The notes beneath the pieces were generated by a model. The model had not been told where the DNA came from and did no database searches. It worked only from the letters and a program-made list of their open reading frames with translations. A stretch of 64,000 nt of DNA from Sipunculus nudus (Eukaryota > Annelida > Sipuncula > Golfingiida > Sipunculidae): positions 1 to 64,000 of the forward strand of contig JAPPUL010000021.1 of the NCBI GenBank assembly GCA_026874595.1, written 5' to 3'. Position numbers and translations under genes: made by a program. The first letter of the stretch is position 1; each line of letters opens with the position of its first letter. Shown here one piece after another: positions 35,680-49,693 of the stretch.

Positions 35680-36953
35680 GAGGTCATGGGCAGAAAGGCC
35701 ATGAAACGCCAATTCATATGGTGTACAGTTTATGTGCCTAAAATGTGTAGTTTTGGAGATATGGTTAAACAATGATAGTAGGTACGGGGTTGCTGTGCAG
35801 CGCCCCCTAGCGGTAATTTTCCAAAAACTGAACAATTGCTTTCGAGATATTAGTGTATGACGTAACATGTATCAGTTTCAAAAGGATGCCTGCATATCTG
35901 TGGCCTATAGGGCATGTCACCCTGAAATCGCGAAATCTCATTCGACGAGAAACGGTGCGAGATTTTGCCAGATTTTTGGTTGGATCACCGAGAACTCACC
36001 AAGGGCTACAAGATGCAAAAATTTTGACCTCTCTAGCATAAAAACTGACAGAGTTAGAAGCTGAAAACTGCAAATTTTCATAATTCAAAGGTTTTACCCC
36101 AAAAATAGAGAAATCTGGCAATAGCGCACTTTGGCACCTATGCGCAAAAATAAGCCCATGGACCCTAGTTTAAGGTGCTGTGATGGAAATGGCCCAATGT
36201 TTAATAGTTCTGGAGGTATAGCACCACAACAAATTTTCATGTTTTTTCATCTGCAACGCCCCCTGGCGGCCATTTCCAAAATCTGAAAAACCCGTTTCGA
36301 GATATTCTTATGTTACATAAAATATCTCAGAATCAGTAAAATTGCTGCAAATTTGAAAAATATCAGGAAATTCCATGATTTCTCCCCAAAATTGCGTAAC
36401 CAGGGTAACAGCGAAATGAGGCAATTTTGCAGTGTTGGAAGTGGCCATGCAGTGGCAAATAAAACGGGCTACAGATAAGGTGCCTACGGCTATTTTTGAC
36501 GAAGGTATGAAGAAAAAACCGTTTTTGAGCTTTTTGGTGACCCTGACCTTGACCCTTGACCGATCATGACCAAAAACAATAGGCTCCCAGAAGAACCGAT
36601 TATACACTCTATCTATAAGTTTCAGGACGATTGGGGCAAAATTGTGGCCTGTAGAGCGGGGACATACAGACAAACAAACAAACGGAACTGATCAACATAC
36701 TTGTCGAAATCTCTGATTCCGGCAAGCAATAAACTATAACGCGACAGAAATGGCAAACCAGCCCGCAAAGAGTGCCTGTGGTCACTTATTTTATACGGCG
36801 AACGCTATAATTTTTGCAGTCACGGGAAAGCGTGTCTGTCTTTCATACTAAAACGCGTGCACGCATGCGTGATGGCATATGTATTTGTGCATGCGGGTTT
36901 TAATTTTTACAAAGTTGCTAAAATTTGCGGGGACCGTGTATGATTAAACAAAA
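35680..36953 (+). repeat. Monomer 29, shared markers 243C and 1081A
   Basis: It carries C at 35922 (unit 243) and A at 36760 (unit 1081). It is followed directly by the 24T copy, monomer 30. The same three-marker string recurs in monomers 44-45. Confidence 0.94.
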
Positions 36954-38227
36954 GAGGTCATGGGCAGAAAGGCCATTAAACGCCAATTCATATGGTGTAC
37001 AGTTTATGTGCCTAAAATGTGTAGTTTTGGAGATATGGTTAAACAATGATAGTAGGTACGGGGTTGCTGTGCAGCGCCCCCTAGCGGTAATTTTCCAAAA
37101 ACTGAACAATTGCTTTCGAGATATTAGTGTATGACGTAACATGTATCAGTTTCAAAAGGATGCCTGCATATCTGTGGCCTATAGGGCATGTCACCGTGAA
37201 ATCGCGAAATCTCATTCGACGAGAAACGGTGCGAGATTTTGCCAGATTTTTGGTTGGATCACCGAGAACTCACCAAGGGCTACAAGATGCAAAAATTTTG
37301 ACCTCTCTAGCATAAAAACTGACAGAGTTAGAAGCTGAAAACTGCAAATTTTCATAATTCAAAGGTTTTACCCCAAAAATAGAGAAATCTGGCAATAGCG
37401 CACTTTGGCACCTATGCGCAAAAATAAGCCCATGGACCCTAGTTTAAGGTGCTGTGATGGAAATGGCCCAATGTTTAATAGTTCTGGAGGTATAGCACCA
37501 CAACAAATTTTCATGTTTTTTCATCTGCAACGCCCCCTGGCGGCCATTTCCAAAATCTGAAAAACCCGTTTCGAGATATTCTTATGTTACATAAAATATC
37601 TCAGAATCAGTAAAATTGCTGCAAATTTGAAAAATATCAGGAAATTCCATGATTTCTCCCCAAAATTGCGTAACCAGGGTAACAGCGAAATGAGGCAATT
37701 TTGCAGTGTTGGAAGTGGCCATGCAGTGGCAAATAAAACGGGCTACAGATAAGGTGCCTACGGCTATTTTTGACGAAGGTATGAAGAAAAAACCGTTTTT
37801 GAGCTTTTTGGTGACCCTGACCTTGACCCTTGACCGATCATGACCAAAAACAATAGGCTCCCAGAAGAACCGATTATACACTCTATCTATAAGTTTCAGG
37901 ACGATTGGGGCAAAATTGTGGCCTGTAGAGCGGGGACATACAGACAAACAAACAAACGGAACTGATCAACATACTTGTCGAAATCTCTGATTCCGGCAAG
38001 CAATAAACTATAACGCGACAGAAATGGCAAACCGGCCCGCAAAGAGTGCCTGTGGTCACTTATTTTATACGGCGAACGCTATAATTTTTGCAGTCACGGG
38101 AAAGCGTGTCTGTCTTTCATACTAAAACGCGTGCACGCATGCGTGATGGCATATGTATTTGTGCATGCGGGTTTTAATTTTTACAAAGTTGCTAAAATTT
38201 GCGGGGACCGTGTATGATTAAACAAAA
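36954..38227 (+). repeat. Monomer 30, shared marker 24T
   Basis: It carries G to T at 36977 (unit 24), also found only in monomer 45. The change breaks the TCATGG/CCATGA inverted repeat. It also removes a plus-strand TGA, opening a spurious 69-codon frame (36925-37134). Confidence 0.94.
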
Positions 38228-39501
38228 GAGGTCATGGGCAGAAAGGCCATGAAACGCCAATTCATATGGTGTACAGTTTATGTGCCTAAAATGTGTAGTT
38301 TTGGAGATATGGTTAAACAATGATAGTAGGTACGGGGTTGCTGTGCAGCGCCCCCTAGCGGTAATTTTCCAAAAACTGAACAATTGCTTTCGAGATATTA
38401 GTGTATGACGTAACATGTATCAGTTTCAAAAGGATGCCTGCATATCTGTGGCCTATAGGGCATGTCACCGTGAAATCGCGAAATCTCATTCGACGAGAAA
38501 CGGTGCGAGATTTTGCCAGATTTTTGGTTGGATCACCGAGAACTCACCAAGGGCTACAAGATGCAAAAATTTTGACCTCTCTAGCATAAAAACTGACAGA
38601 GTTAGAAGCTGAAAACTGCAAATTTTCATAATTCAAAGGTTTTACCCCAAAAATAGAGAAATCTGGCAATAGCGCACTTTGGCACCTATGCGCAAAAATA
38701 AGCCCATGGACCCTAGTTTAAGGTGCTGTGATGGAAATGGCCCAATGTTTAATAGTTCTGGAGGTATAGCACCACAACAAATTTTCATGTTTTTTCATCT
38801 GCAACGCCCCCTGGCGGCCATTTCCAAAATCTGAAAAACCCGTTTCGAGATATTCTTATGTTACATAAAATATCTCAGAATCAGTAAAATTGCTGCAAAT
38901 TTGAAAAATATCAGGAAATTCCATGATTTCTCCCCAAAATTGCGTAACCAGGGTAACAGCGAAATGAGGCAATTTTGCAGTGTTGGAAGTGGCCATGCAG
39001 TGGCAAATAAAACGGGCTACAGATAAGGTGCCTACGGCTATTTTTGACGAAGGTATGAAGAAAAAACCGTTTTTGAGCTTTTTGGTGACCCTGACCTTGA
39101 CCCTTGACCGATCATGACCAAAAACAATAGGCTCCCAGAAGAACCGATTATACACTCTATCTATAAGTTTCAGGACGATTGGGGCAAAATTGTGGCCTGT
39201 AGAGCGGGGACATACAGACAAACAAACAAACGGAACTGATCAACATACTTGTCGAAATCTCTGATTCCGGCAAGCAATAAACTATAACGCGACAGAAATG
39301 GCAAACCAGCCCGCAAAGAGTGCCTGTGGTCACTTATTTTATACGGCGAACGCTATAATTTTTGCAGTCACGGGAAAGCGTGTCTGTCTTTCATACTAAA
39401 ACGCGTGCACGCATGCGTGATGGCATATGTATTTGTGCATGCGGGTTTTAATTTTTACAAAGTTGCTAAAATTTGCGGGGACCGTGTATGATTAAACAAA
39501 A
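38228..39501 (+). repeat. Monomer 31, marker 1081A alone
   Basis: It carries A at 39308 (unit 1081) with consensus G at unit 243. This is the only copy where 1081A occurs without 243C. Confidence 0.93.
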
Positions 39502-40775
39502 GAGGTCATGGGCAGAAAGGCCATGAAACGCCAATTCATATGGTGTACAGTTTATGTGCCTAAAATGTGTAGTTTTGGAGATATGGTTAAACAATGATAG
39601 TAGGTACGGGGTTGCTGTGCAGCGCCCCCTAGCGGTAATTTTCCAAAAACTGAACAATTGCTTTCGAGATATTAGTGTATGACGTAACATGTATCAGTTT
39701 CAAAAGGATGCCTGCATATCTGTGGCCTATAGGGCATGTCACCGTGAAATCGCGAAATCTCATTCGACGAGAAACGGTGCGAGATTTTGCCAGATTTTTG
39801 GTTGGATCACCGAGAACTCACCAAGGGCTACAAGATGCAAAAATTTTGACCTCTCTAGCATAAAAACTGACAGAGTTAGAAGCTGAAAACTGCAAATTTT
39901 CATAATTCAAAGGTTTTACCCCAAAAATAGAGAAATCTGGCAATAGCGCACTTTGGCACCTATGCGCAAAAATAAGCCCATGGACCCTAGTTTAAGGTGC
40001 TGTGATGGAAATGGCCCAATGTTTAATAGTTCTGGAGGTATAGCACCACAACAAATTTTCATGTTTTTTCATCTGCAACGCCCCCTGGCGGCCATTTCCA
40101 AAATCTGAAAAACCCGTTTCGAGATATTCTTATGTTACATAAAATATCTCAGAATCAGTAAAATTGCTGCAAATTTGAAAAATATCAGGAAATTCCATGA
40201 TTTCTCCCCAAAATTGCGTAACCAGGGTAACAGCGAAATGAGGCAATTTTGCAGTGTTGGAAGTGGCCATGCAGTGGCAAATAAAACGGGCTACAGATAA
40301 GGTGCCTACGGCTATTTTTGACGAAGGTATGAAGAAAAAACCGTTTTTGAGCTTTTTGGTGACCCTGACCTTGACCCTTGACCGATCATGACCAAAAACA
40401 ATAGGCTCCCAGAAGAACCGATTATACACTCTATCTATAAGTTTCAGGACGATTGGGGCAAAATTGTGGCCTGTAGAGCGGGGACATACAGACAAACAAA
40501 CAAACGGAACTGATCAACATACTTGTCGAAATCTCTGATTCCGGCAAGCAATAAACTATAACGCGACAGAAATGGCAAACCGGCCCGCAAAGAGTGCCTG
40601 TGGTCACTTATTTTATACGGCGAACGCTATAATTTTTGCAGTCACGGGAAAGCGTGTCTGTCTTTCATACTAAAACGCGTGCACGCATGCGTGATGGCAT
40701 ATGTATTTGTGCATGCGGGTTTTAATTTTTACAAAGTTGCTAAAATTTGCGGGGACCGTGTATGATTAAACAAAA
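39502..40775 (+). repeat. Monomer 32, consensus copy
   Basis: This is a 1274-bp copy with no substitution found. It lies between the marked monomers 31 and 33. Confidence 0.92.
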
Positions 40776-42049
40776 GAGGTCATGGGCAGAAAGGCCATGA
40801 AACGCCAATTCATATGGTGTACAGTTTATGTGCCTAAAATGTGTAGTTTTGGAGATATGGTTAAACAATGATAGTAGGTACGGGGTTGCTGTGCAGCGCC
40901 CCCTAGCGGTAATTTTCCAAAAACTGAACAATTGCTTTCGAGATATTAGTGTATGACGTAACATGTATCAGTTTCAAAAGGATGCCTGCATATCTGTGGC
41001 CTATAGGGCATGTCACCGTGAAATCGCGAAATCTCATTCGACGAGAAACGGTGCGAGATTTTGCCAGATTTTTGGTTGGATCACCGAGAACTCACCAAGG
41101 GCTACAAGATGCAAAAATTTTGACCTCTCTAGCATAAAAACTGACAGAGTTAGAAGCTGAAAACTGCAAATTTTCATAATTCAAAGGTTTTACCCCAAAA
41201 ATAGAGAAATCTGGCAATAGCGCACTTTGGCACCTATGCGCAAAAATAAGCCCATGGACCCTAGTTTAAGGTGCTGTGATGGAAATGGCCCAATGTTTAA
41301 TAGTTCTGGAGGTATAGCACCACAACAAATTTTCATGTTTTTTCATCTGCAACGCCCCCTGGCGGCCATTTCCAAAATCTGAAAAACCCGTTTCGAGATA
41401 TTCTTATGTTACATAAAATATCTCAGAATCAGTAAAATTGCTGCAAATTTGAAAAATATCAGGAAATTCCATGATTTCTCCCCAAAATTGCGTAACCAGG
41501 GTAACAGCGAAATGAGGCAATTTTGCAGTGTTGGAAGTGGCCATGCAGTGGCAAATAAAACGGGCTACAGATAAGGTGCCTACGGCTATTTTTGACGAAG
41601 GTATGAAGAAAAAACCGTTTTTGAGCTTTTTGGTGACCCTGACCTTGACCCTTGACCGATCATGACCAAAAACAATAGGCTCCCAGAAGAACCGATTATA
41701 CACTCTATCTATAAGTTTCAGGACGATTGGGGCAAAATTGTGGCCTGTAGAGCGGGGACATACAGACAAACAAACAAACGGAACTGATCAACATACTTGT
41801 CGAAATCTCTGATTCCGCCAAGCAATAAACTATAACGCGACAGAAATGGCAAACCGGCCCGCAAAGAGTGCCTGTGGTCACTTATTTTATACGGCGAACG
41901 CTATAATTTTTGCAGTCACGGGAAAGCGTGTCTGTCTTTCATACTAAAACGCGTGCACGCATGCGTGATGGCATATGTATTTGTGCATGCGGGTTTTAAT
42001 TTTTACAAAGTTGCTAAAATTTGCGGGGACCGTGTATGATTAAACAAAA
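40776..42049 (+). repeat. Monomer 33, substitution at unit 1043
   Basis: It carries one private G to C change at 41818 and is otherwise consensus. Confidence 0.94.
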
Positions 42050-44597
42050 GAGGTCATGGGCAGAAAGGCCATGAAACGCCAATTCATATGGTGTACAGTT
42101 TATGTGCCTAAAATGTGTAGTTTTGGAGATATGGTTAAACAATGATAGTAGGTACGGGGTTGCTGTGCAGCGCCCCCTAGCGGTAATTTTCCAAAAACTG
42201 AACAATTGCTTTCGAGATATTAGTGTATGACGTAACATGTATCAGTTTCAAAAGGATGCCTGCATATCTGTGGCCTATAGGGCATGTCACCGTGAAATCG
42301 CGAAATCTCATTCGACGAGAAACGGTGCGAGATTTTGCCAGATTTTTGGTTGGATCACCGAGAACTCACCAAGGGCTACAAGATGCAAAAATTTTGACCT
42401 CTCTAGCATAAAAACTGACAGAGTTAGAAGCTGAAAACTGCAAATTTTCATAATTCAAAGGTTTTACCCCAAAAATAGAGAAATCTGGCAATAGCGCACT
42501 TTGGCACCTATGCGCAAAAATAAGCCCATGGACCCTAGTTTAAGGTGCTGTGATGGAAATGGCCCAATGTTTAATAGTTCTGGAGGTATAGCACCACAAC
42601 AAATTTTCATGTTTTTTCATCTGCAACGCCCCCTGGCGGCCATTTCCAAAATCTGAAAAACCCGTTTCGAGATATTCTTATGTTACATAAAATATCTCAG
42701 AATCAGTAAAATTGCTGCAAATTTGAAAAATATCAGGAAATTCCATGATTTCTCCCCAAAATTGCGTAACCAGGGTAACAGCGAAATGAGGCAATTTTGC
42801 AGTGTTGGAAGTGGCCATGCAGTGGCAAATAAAACGGGCTACAGATAAGGTGCCTACGGCTATTTTTGACGAAGGTATGAAGAAAAAACCGTTTTTGAGC
42901 TTTTTGGTGACCCTGACCTTGACCCTTGACCGATCATGACCAAAAACAATAGGCTCCCAGAAGAACCGATTATACACTCTATCTATAAGTTTCAGGACGA
43001 TTGGGGCAAAATTGTGGCCTGTAGAGCGGGGACATACAGACAAACAAACAAACGGAACTGATCAACATACTTGTCGAAATCTCTGATTCCGGCAAGCAAT
43101 AAACTATAACGCGACAGAAATGGCAAACCGGCCCGCAAAGAGTGCCTGTGGTCACTTATTTTATACGGCGAACGCTATAATTTTTGCAGTCACGGGAAAG
43201 CGTGTCTGTCTTTCATACTAAAACGCGTGCACGCATGCGTGATGGCATATGTATTTGTGCATGCGGGTTTTAATTTTTACAAAGTTGCTAAAATTTGCGG
43301 GGACCGTGTATGATTAAACAAAAGAGGTCATGGGCAGAAAGGCCATGAAACGCCAATTCATATGGTGTACAGTTTATGTGCCTAAAATGTGTAGTTTTGG
43401 AGATATGGTTAAACAATGATAGTAGGTACGGGGTTGCTGTGCAGCGCCCCCTAGCGGTAATTTTCCAAAAACTGAACAATTGCTTTCGAGATATTAGTGT
43501 ATGACGTAACATGTATCAGTTTCAAAAGGATGCCTGCATATCTGTGGCCTATAGGGCATGTCACCGTGAAATCGCGAAATCTCATTCGACGAGAAACGGT
43601 GCGAGATTTTGCCAGATTTTTGGTTGGATCACCGAGAACTCACCAAGGGCTACAAGATGCAAAAATTTTGACCTCTCTAGCATAAAAACTGACAGAGTTA
43701 GAAGCTGAAAACTGCAAATTTTCATAATTCAAAGGTTTTACCCCAAAAATAGAGAAATCTGGCAATAGCGCACTTTGGCACCTATGCGCAAAAATAAGCC
43801 CATGGACCCTAGTTTAAGGTGCTGTGATGGAAATGGCCCAATGTTTAATAGTTCTGGAGGTATAGCACCACAACAAATTTTCATGTTTTTTCATCTGCAA
43901 CGCCCCCTGGCGGCCATTTCCAAAATCTGAAAAACCCGTTTCGAGATATTCTTATGTTACATAAAATATCTCAGAATCAGTAAAATTGCTGCAAATTTGA
44001 AAAATATCAGGAAATTCCATGATTTCTCCCCAAAATTGCGTAACCAGGGTAACAGCGAAATGAGGCAATTTTGCAGTGTTGGAAGTGGCCATGCAGTGGC
44101 AAATAAAACGGGCTACAGATAAGGTGCCTACGGCTATTTTTGACGAAGGTATGAAGAAAAAACCGTTTTTGAGCTTTTTGGTGACCCTGACCTTGACCCT
44201 TGACCGATCATGACCAAAAACAATAGGCTCCCAGAAGAACCGATTATACACTCTATCTATAAGTTTCAGGACGATTGGGGCAAAATTGTGGCCTGTAGAG
44301 CGGGGACATACAGACAAACAAACAAACGGAACTGATCAACATACTTGTCGAAATCTCTGATTCCGGCAAGCAATAAACTATAACGCGACAGAAATGGCAA
44401 ACCGGCCCGCAAAGAGTGCCTGTGGTCACTTATTTTATACGGCGAACGCTATAATTTTTGCAGTCACGGGAAAGCGTGTCTGTCTTTCATACTAAAACGC
44501 GTGCACGCATGCGTGATGGCATATGTATTTGTGCATGCGGGTTTTAATTTTTACAAAGTTGCTAAAATTTGCGGGGACCGTGTATGATTAAACAAAA
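42050..44597 (+). repeat. Monomers 34-35, consensus copies
   Basis: Two 1274-bp copies start at 42050 and 43324, with no substitution found. Confidence 0.92.
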
Positions 44598-45871
44598 GAG
44601 GTCATGGGCAGAAAGGCCATGAAACGCCAATTCATATGGTGTACAGTTTATGTGCCTAAAATGTGTAGTTTTGGAGATATGGTTAAACAATGATAGTAGG
44701 TACGGGGTTGCTGTGCAGCGCCCCCTAGCGGTAATTTTCCAAAAACTGAACAATTGCTTTCGAGATATTAGTGTATGACGTAACATGTATCAGTTTCAAA
44801 AGGATGCCTGCATATCTGTGGCCTATAGGGCATGTCACCCTGAAATCGCGAAATCTCATTCGACGAGAAACGGTGCGAGATTTTGCCAGATTTTTGGTTG
44901 GATCACCGAGAACTCACCAAGGGCTACAAGATGCAAAAATTTTGACCTCTCTAGCATAAAAACTGACAGAGTTAGAAGCTGAAAACTGCAAATTTTCATA
45001 ATTCAAAGGTTTTACCCCAAAAATAGAGAAATCTGGCAATAGCGCACTTTGGCACCTATGCGCAAAAATAAGCCCATGGACCCTAGTTTAAGGTGCTGTG
45101 ATGGAAATGGCCCAATGTTTAATAGTTCTGGAGGTATAGCACCACAACAAATTTTCATGTTTTTTCATCTGCAACGCCCCCTGGCGGCCATTTCCAAAAT
45201 CTGAAAAACCCGTTTCGAGATATTCTTATGTTACATAAAATATCTCAGAATCAGTAAAATTGCTGCAAATTTGAAAAATATCAGGAAATTCCATGATTTC
45301 TCCCCAAAATTGCGTAACCAGGGTAACAGCGAAATGAGGCAATTTTGCAGTGTTGGAAGTGGCCATGCAGTGGCAAATAAAACGGGCTACAGATAAGGTG
45401 CCTACGGCTATTTTTGACGAAGGTATGAAGAAAAAACCGTTTTTGAGCTTTTTGGTGACCCTGACCTTGACCCTTGACCGATCATGACCAAAAACAATAG
45501 GCTCCCAGAAGAACCGATTATACACTCTATCTATAAGTTTCAGGACGATTGGGGCAAAATTGTGGCCTGTAGAGCGGGGACATACAGACAAACAAACAAA
45601 CGGAACTGATCAACATACTTGTCGAAATCTCTGATTCCGGCAAGCAATAAACTATAACGCGACAGAAATGGCAAACCGGCCCGCAAAGAGTGCCTGTGGT
45701 CACTTATTTTATACGGCGAACGCTATAATTTTTGCAGTCACGGGAAAGCGTGTCTGTCTTTCATACTAAAACGCGTGCACGCATGCGTGATGGCATATGT
45801 ATTTGTGCATGCGGGTTTTAATTTTTACAAAGTTGCTAAAATTTGCGGGGACCGTGTATGATTAAACAAAA
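44598..45871 (+). repeat. Monomer 36, marker 243C alone
   Basis: It carries C at 44840 (unit 243) but consensus G at unit 1081 (45678). Confidence 0.93.
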
Positions 45872-47145
45872 GAGGTCATGGGCAGAAAGGCCATGAAACG
45901 CCAATTCATATGGTGTACAGTTTATGTGCCTAAAATGTGTAGTTTTGGAGATATGGTTAAACAATGATAGTAGGTACGGGGTTGCTGTGCAGCGCCCCCT
46001 AGCGGTAATTTTCCAAAAACTGAACAATTGCTTTCGAGATATTAGTGTATGACGTAACATGTATCAGTTTCAAAAGGATGCCTGCATATCTGTGGCCTAT
46101 AGGGCATGTCACCGTGAAATCGCGAAATCTCATTCGACGAGAAACGGTGCGAGATTTTGCCAGATTTTTGGTTGGATCACCGAGAACTCACCAAGGGCTA
46201 CAAGATGCAAAAATTTTGACCTCTCTAGCATAAAAACTGACAGAGTTAGAAGCTGAAAACTGCAAATTTTCATAATTCAAAGGTTTTACCCCAAAAATAG
46301 AGAAATCTGGCAATAGCGCACTTTGGCACCTATGCGCAAAAATAAGCCCATGGACCCTAGTTTAAGGTGCTGTGATGGAAATGGCCCAATGTTTAATAGT
46401 TCTGGAGGTATAGCACCACAACAAATTTTCATGTTTTTTCATCTGCAACGCCCCCTGGCGGCCATTTCCAAAATCTGAAAAACCCGTTTCGAGATATTCT
46501 TATGTTACATAAAATATCTCAGAATCAGTAAAATTGCTGCAAATTTGAAAAATATCAGGAAATTCCATGATTTCTCCCCAAAATTGCGTAACCAGGGTAA
46601 CAGCGAAATGAGGCAATTTTGCAGTGTTGGAAGTGGCCATGCAGTGGCAAATAAAACGGGCTACAGATAAGGTGCCTACGGCTATTTTTGACGAAGGTAT
46701 GAAGAAAAAACCGTTTTTGAGCTTTTTGGTGACCCTGACCTTGACCCTTGACCGATCATGACCAAAAACAATAGGCTCCCAGAAGAACCGATTATACACT
46801 CTATCTATAAGTTTCAGGACGATTGGGGCAAAATTGTGGCCTGTAGAGCGGGGACATACAGACAAACAAACAAACGGAACTGATCAACATACTTGTCGAA
46901 ATCTCTGATTCCGGCAAGCAATAAACTATAACGCGACAGAAATGGCAAACCGGCCCGCAAAGAGTGCCTGTGGTCACTTATTTTATACGGCGAACGCTAT
47001 AATTTTTGCAGTCACGGGAAAGCGTGTCTGTCTTTCATACTAAAACGCGTGCACGCATGCGTGATGGCATATGTATTTGTGCATGCGGGTTTTAATTTTT
47101 ACAAAGTTGCTAAAATTTGCGGGGACCGTGTATGATTAAACAAAA
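45872..47145 (+). repeat. Monomer 37, consensus copy
   Basis: This is a 1274-bp copy with no substitution found. It separates two 243C-bearing copies. Confidence 0.92.
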
Positions 47146-49693
47146 GAGGTCATGGGCAGAAAGGCCATGAAACGCCAATTCATATGGTGTACAGTTTATG
47201 TGCCTAAAATGTGTAGTTTTGGAGATATGGTTAAACAATGATAGTAGGTACGGGGTTGCTGTGCAGCGCCCCCTAGCGGTAATTTTCCAAAAACTGAACA
47301 ATTGCTTTCGAGATATTAGTGTATGACGTAACATGTATCAGTTTCAAAAGGATGCCTGCATATCTGTGGCCTATAGGGCATGTCACCCTGAAATCGCGAA
47401 ATCTCATTCGACGAGAAACGGTGCGAGATTTTGCCAGATTTTTGGTTGGATCACCGAGAACTCACCAAGGGCTACAAGATGCAAAAATTTTGACCTCTCT
47501 AGCATAAAAACTGACAGAGTTAGAAGCTGAAAACTGCAAATTTTCATAATTCAAAGGTTTTACCCCAAAAATAGAGAAATCTGGCAATAGCGCACTTTGG
47601 CACCTATGCGCAAAAATAAGCCCATGGACCCTAGTTTAAGGTGCTGTGATGGAAATGGCCCAATGTTTAATAGTTCTGGAGGTATAGCACCACAACAAAT
47701 TTTCATGTTTTTTCATCTGCAACGCCCCCTGGCGGCCATTTCCAAAATCTGAAAAACCCGTTTCGAGATATTCTTATGTTACATAAAATATCTCAGAATC
47801 AGTAAAATTGCTGCAAATTTGAAAAATATCAGGAAATTCCATGATTTCTCCCCAAAATTGCGTAACCAGGGTAACAGCGAAATGAGGCAATTTTGCAGTG
47901 TTGGAAGTGGCCATGCAGTGGCAAATAAAACGGGCTACAGATAAGGTGCCTACGGCTATTTTTGACGAAGGTATGAAGAAAAAACCGTTTTTGAGCTTTT
48001 TGGTGACCCTGACCTTGACCCTTGACCGATCATGACCAAAAACAATAGGCTCCCAGAAGAACCGATTATACACTCTATCTATAAGTTTCAGGACGATTGG
48101 GGCAAAATTGTGGCCTGTAGAGCGGGGACATACAGACAAACAAACAAACGGAACTGATCAACATACTTGTCGAAATCTCTGATTCCGGCAAGCAATAAAC
48201 TATAACGCGACAGAAATGGCAAACCGGCCCGCAAAGAGTGCCTGTGGTCACTTATTTTATACGGCGAACGCTATAATTTTTGCAGTCACGGGAAAGCGTG
48301 TCTGTCTTTCATACTAAAACGCGTGCACGCATGCGTGATGGCATATGTATTTGTGCATGCGGGTTTTAATTTTTACAAAGTTGCTAAAATTTGCGGGGAC
48401 CGTGTATGATTAAACAAAAGAGGTCATGGGCAGAAAGGCCATGAAACGCCAATTCATATGGTGTACAGTTTATGTGCCTAAAATGTGTAGTTTTGGAGAT
48501 ATGGTTAAACAATGATAGTAGGTACGGGGTTGCTGTGCAGCGCCCCCTAGCGGTAATTTTCCAAAAACTGAACAATTGCTTTCGAGATATTAGTGTATGA
48601 CGTAACATGTATCAGTTTCAAAAGGATGCCTGCATATCTGTGGCCTATAGGGCATGTCACCCTGAAATCGCGAAATCTCATTCGACGAGAAACGGTGCGA
48701 GATTTTGCCAGATTTTTGGTTGGATCACCGAGAACTCACCAAGGGCTACAAGATGCAAAAATTTTGACCTCTCTAGCATAAAAACTGACAGAGTTAGAAG
48801 CTGAAAACTGCAAATTTTCATAATTCAAAGGTTTTACCCCAAAAATAGAGAAATCTGGCAATAGCGCACTTTGGCACCTATGCGCAAAAATAAGCCCATG
48901 GACCCTAGTTTAAGGTGCTGTGATGGAAATGGCCCAATGTTTAATAGTTCTGGAGGTATAGCACCACAACAAATTTTCATGTTTTTTCATCTGCAACGCC
49001 CCCTGGCGGCCATTTCCAAAATCTGAAAAACCCGTTTCGAGATATTCTTATGTTACATAAAATATCTCAGAATCAGTAAAATTGCTGCAAATTTGAAAAA
49101 TATCAGGAAATTCCATGATTTCTCCCCAAAATTGCGTAACCAGGGTAACAGCGAAATGAGGCAATTTTGCAGTGTTGGAAGTGGCCATGCAGTGGCAAAT
49201 AAAACGGGCTACAGATAAGGTGCCTACGGCTATTTTTGACGAAGGTATGAAGAAAAAACCGTTTTTGAGCTTTTTGGTGACCCTGACCTTGACCCTTGAC
49301 CGATCATGACCAAAAACAATAGGCTCCCAGAAGAACCGATTATACACTCTATCTATAAGTTTCAGGACGATTGGGGCAAAATTGTGGCCTGTAGAGCGGG
49401 GACATACAGACAAACAAACAAACGGAACTGATCAACATACTTGTCGAAATCTCTGATTCCGGCAAGCAATAAACTATAACGCGACAGAAATGGCAAACCG
49501 GCCCGCAAAGAGTGCCTGTGGTCACTTATTTTATACGGCGAACGCTATAATTTTTGCAGTCACGGGAAAGCGTGTCTGTCTTTCATACTAAAACGCGTGC
49601 ACGCATGCGTGATGGCATATGTATTTGTGCATGCGGGTTTTAATTTTTACAAAGTTGCTAAAATTTGCGGGGACCGTGTATGATTAAACAAAA
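47146..49693 (+). repeat. Monomers 38-39, adjacent copies with 243C alone
   Basis: Both copies carry C at unit 243 (47388 and 48662) and consensus G at unit 1081 (48226 and 49500). They are the only adjacent pair sharing 243C. This suggests a local duplication of one unit or a conversion between neighbours. Confidence 0.93.

Noticed and set aside
36925-37134. 69-codon plus-strand frame in monomers 30 and 45
   Set aside because: It is created by the single 24T change that converts TGA to TTA. It is a by-product of a shared variant, not a gene.
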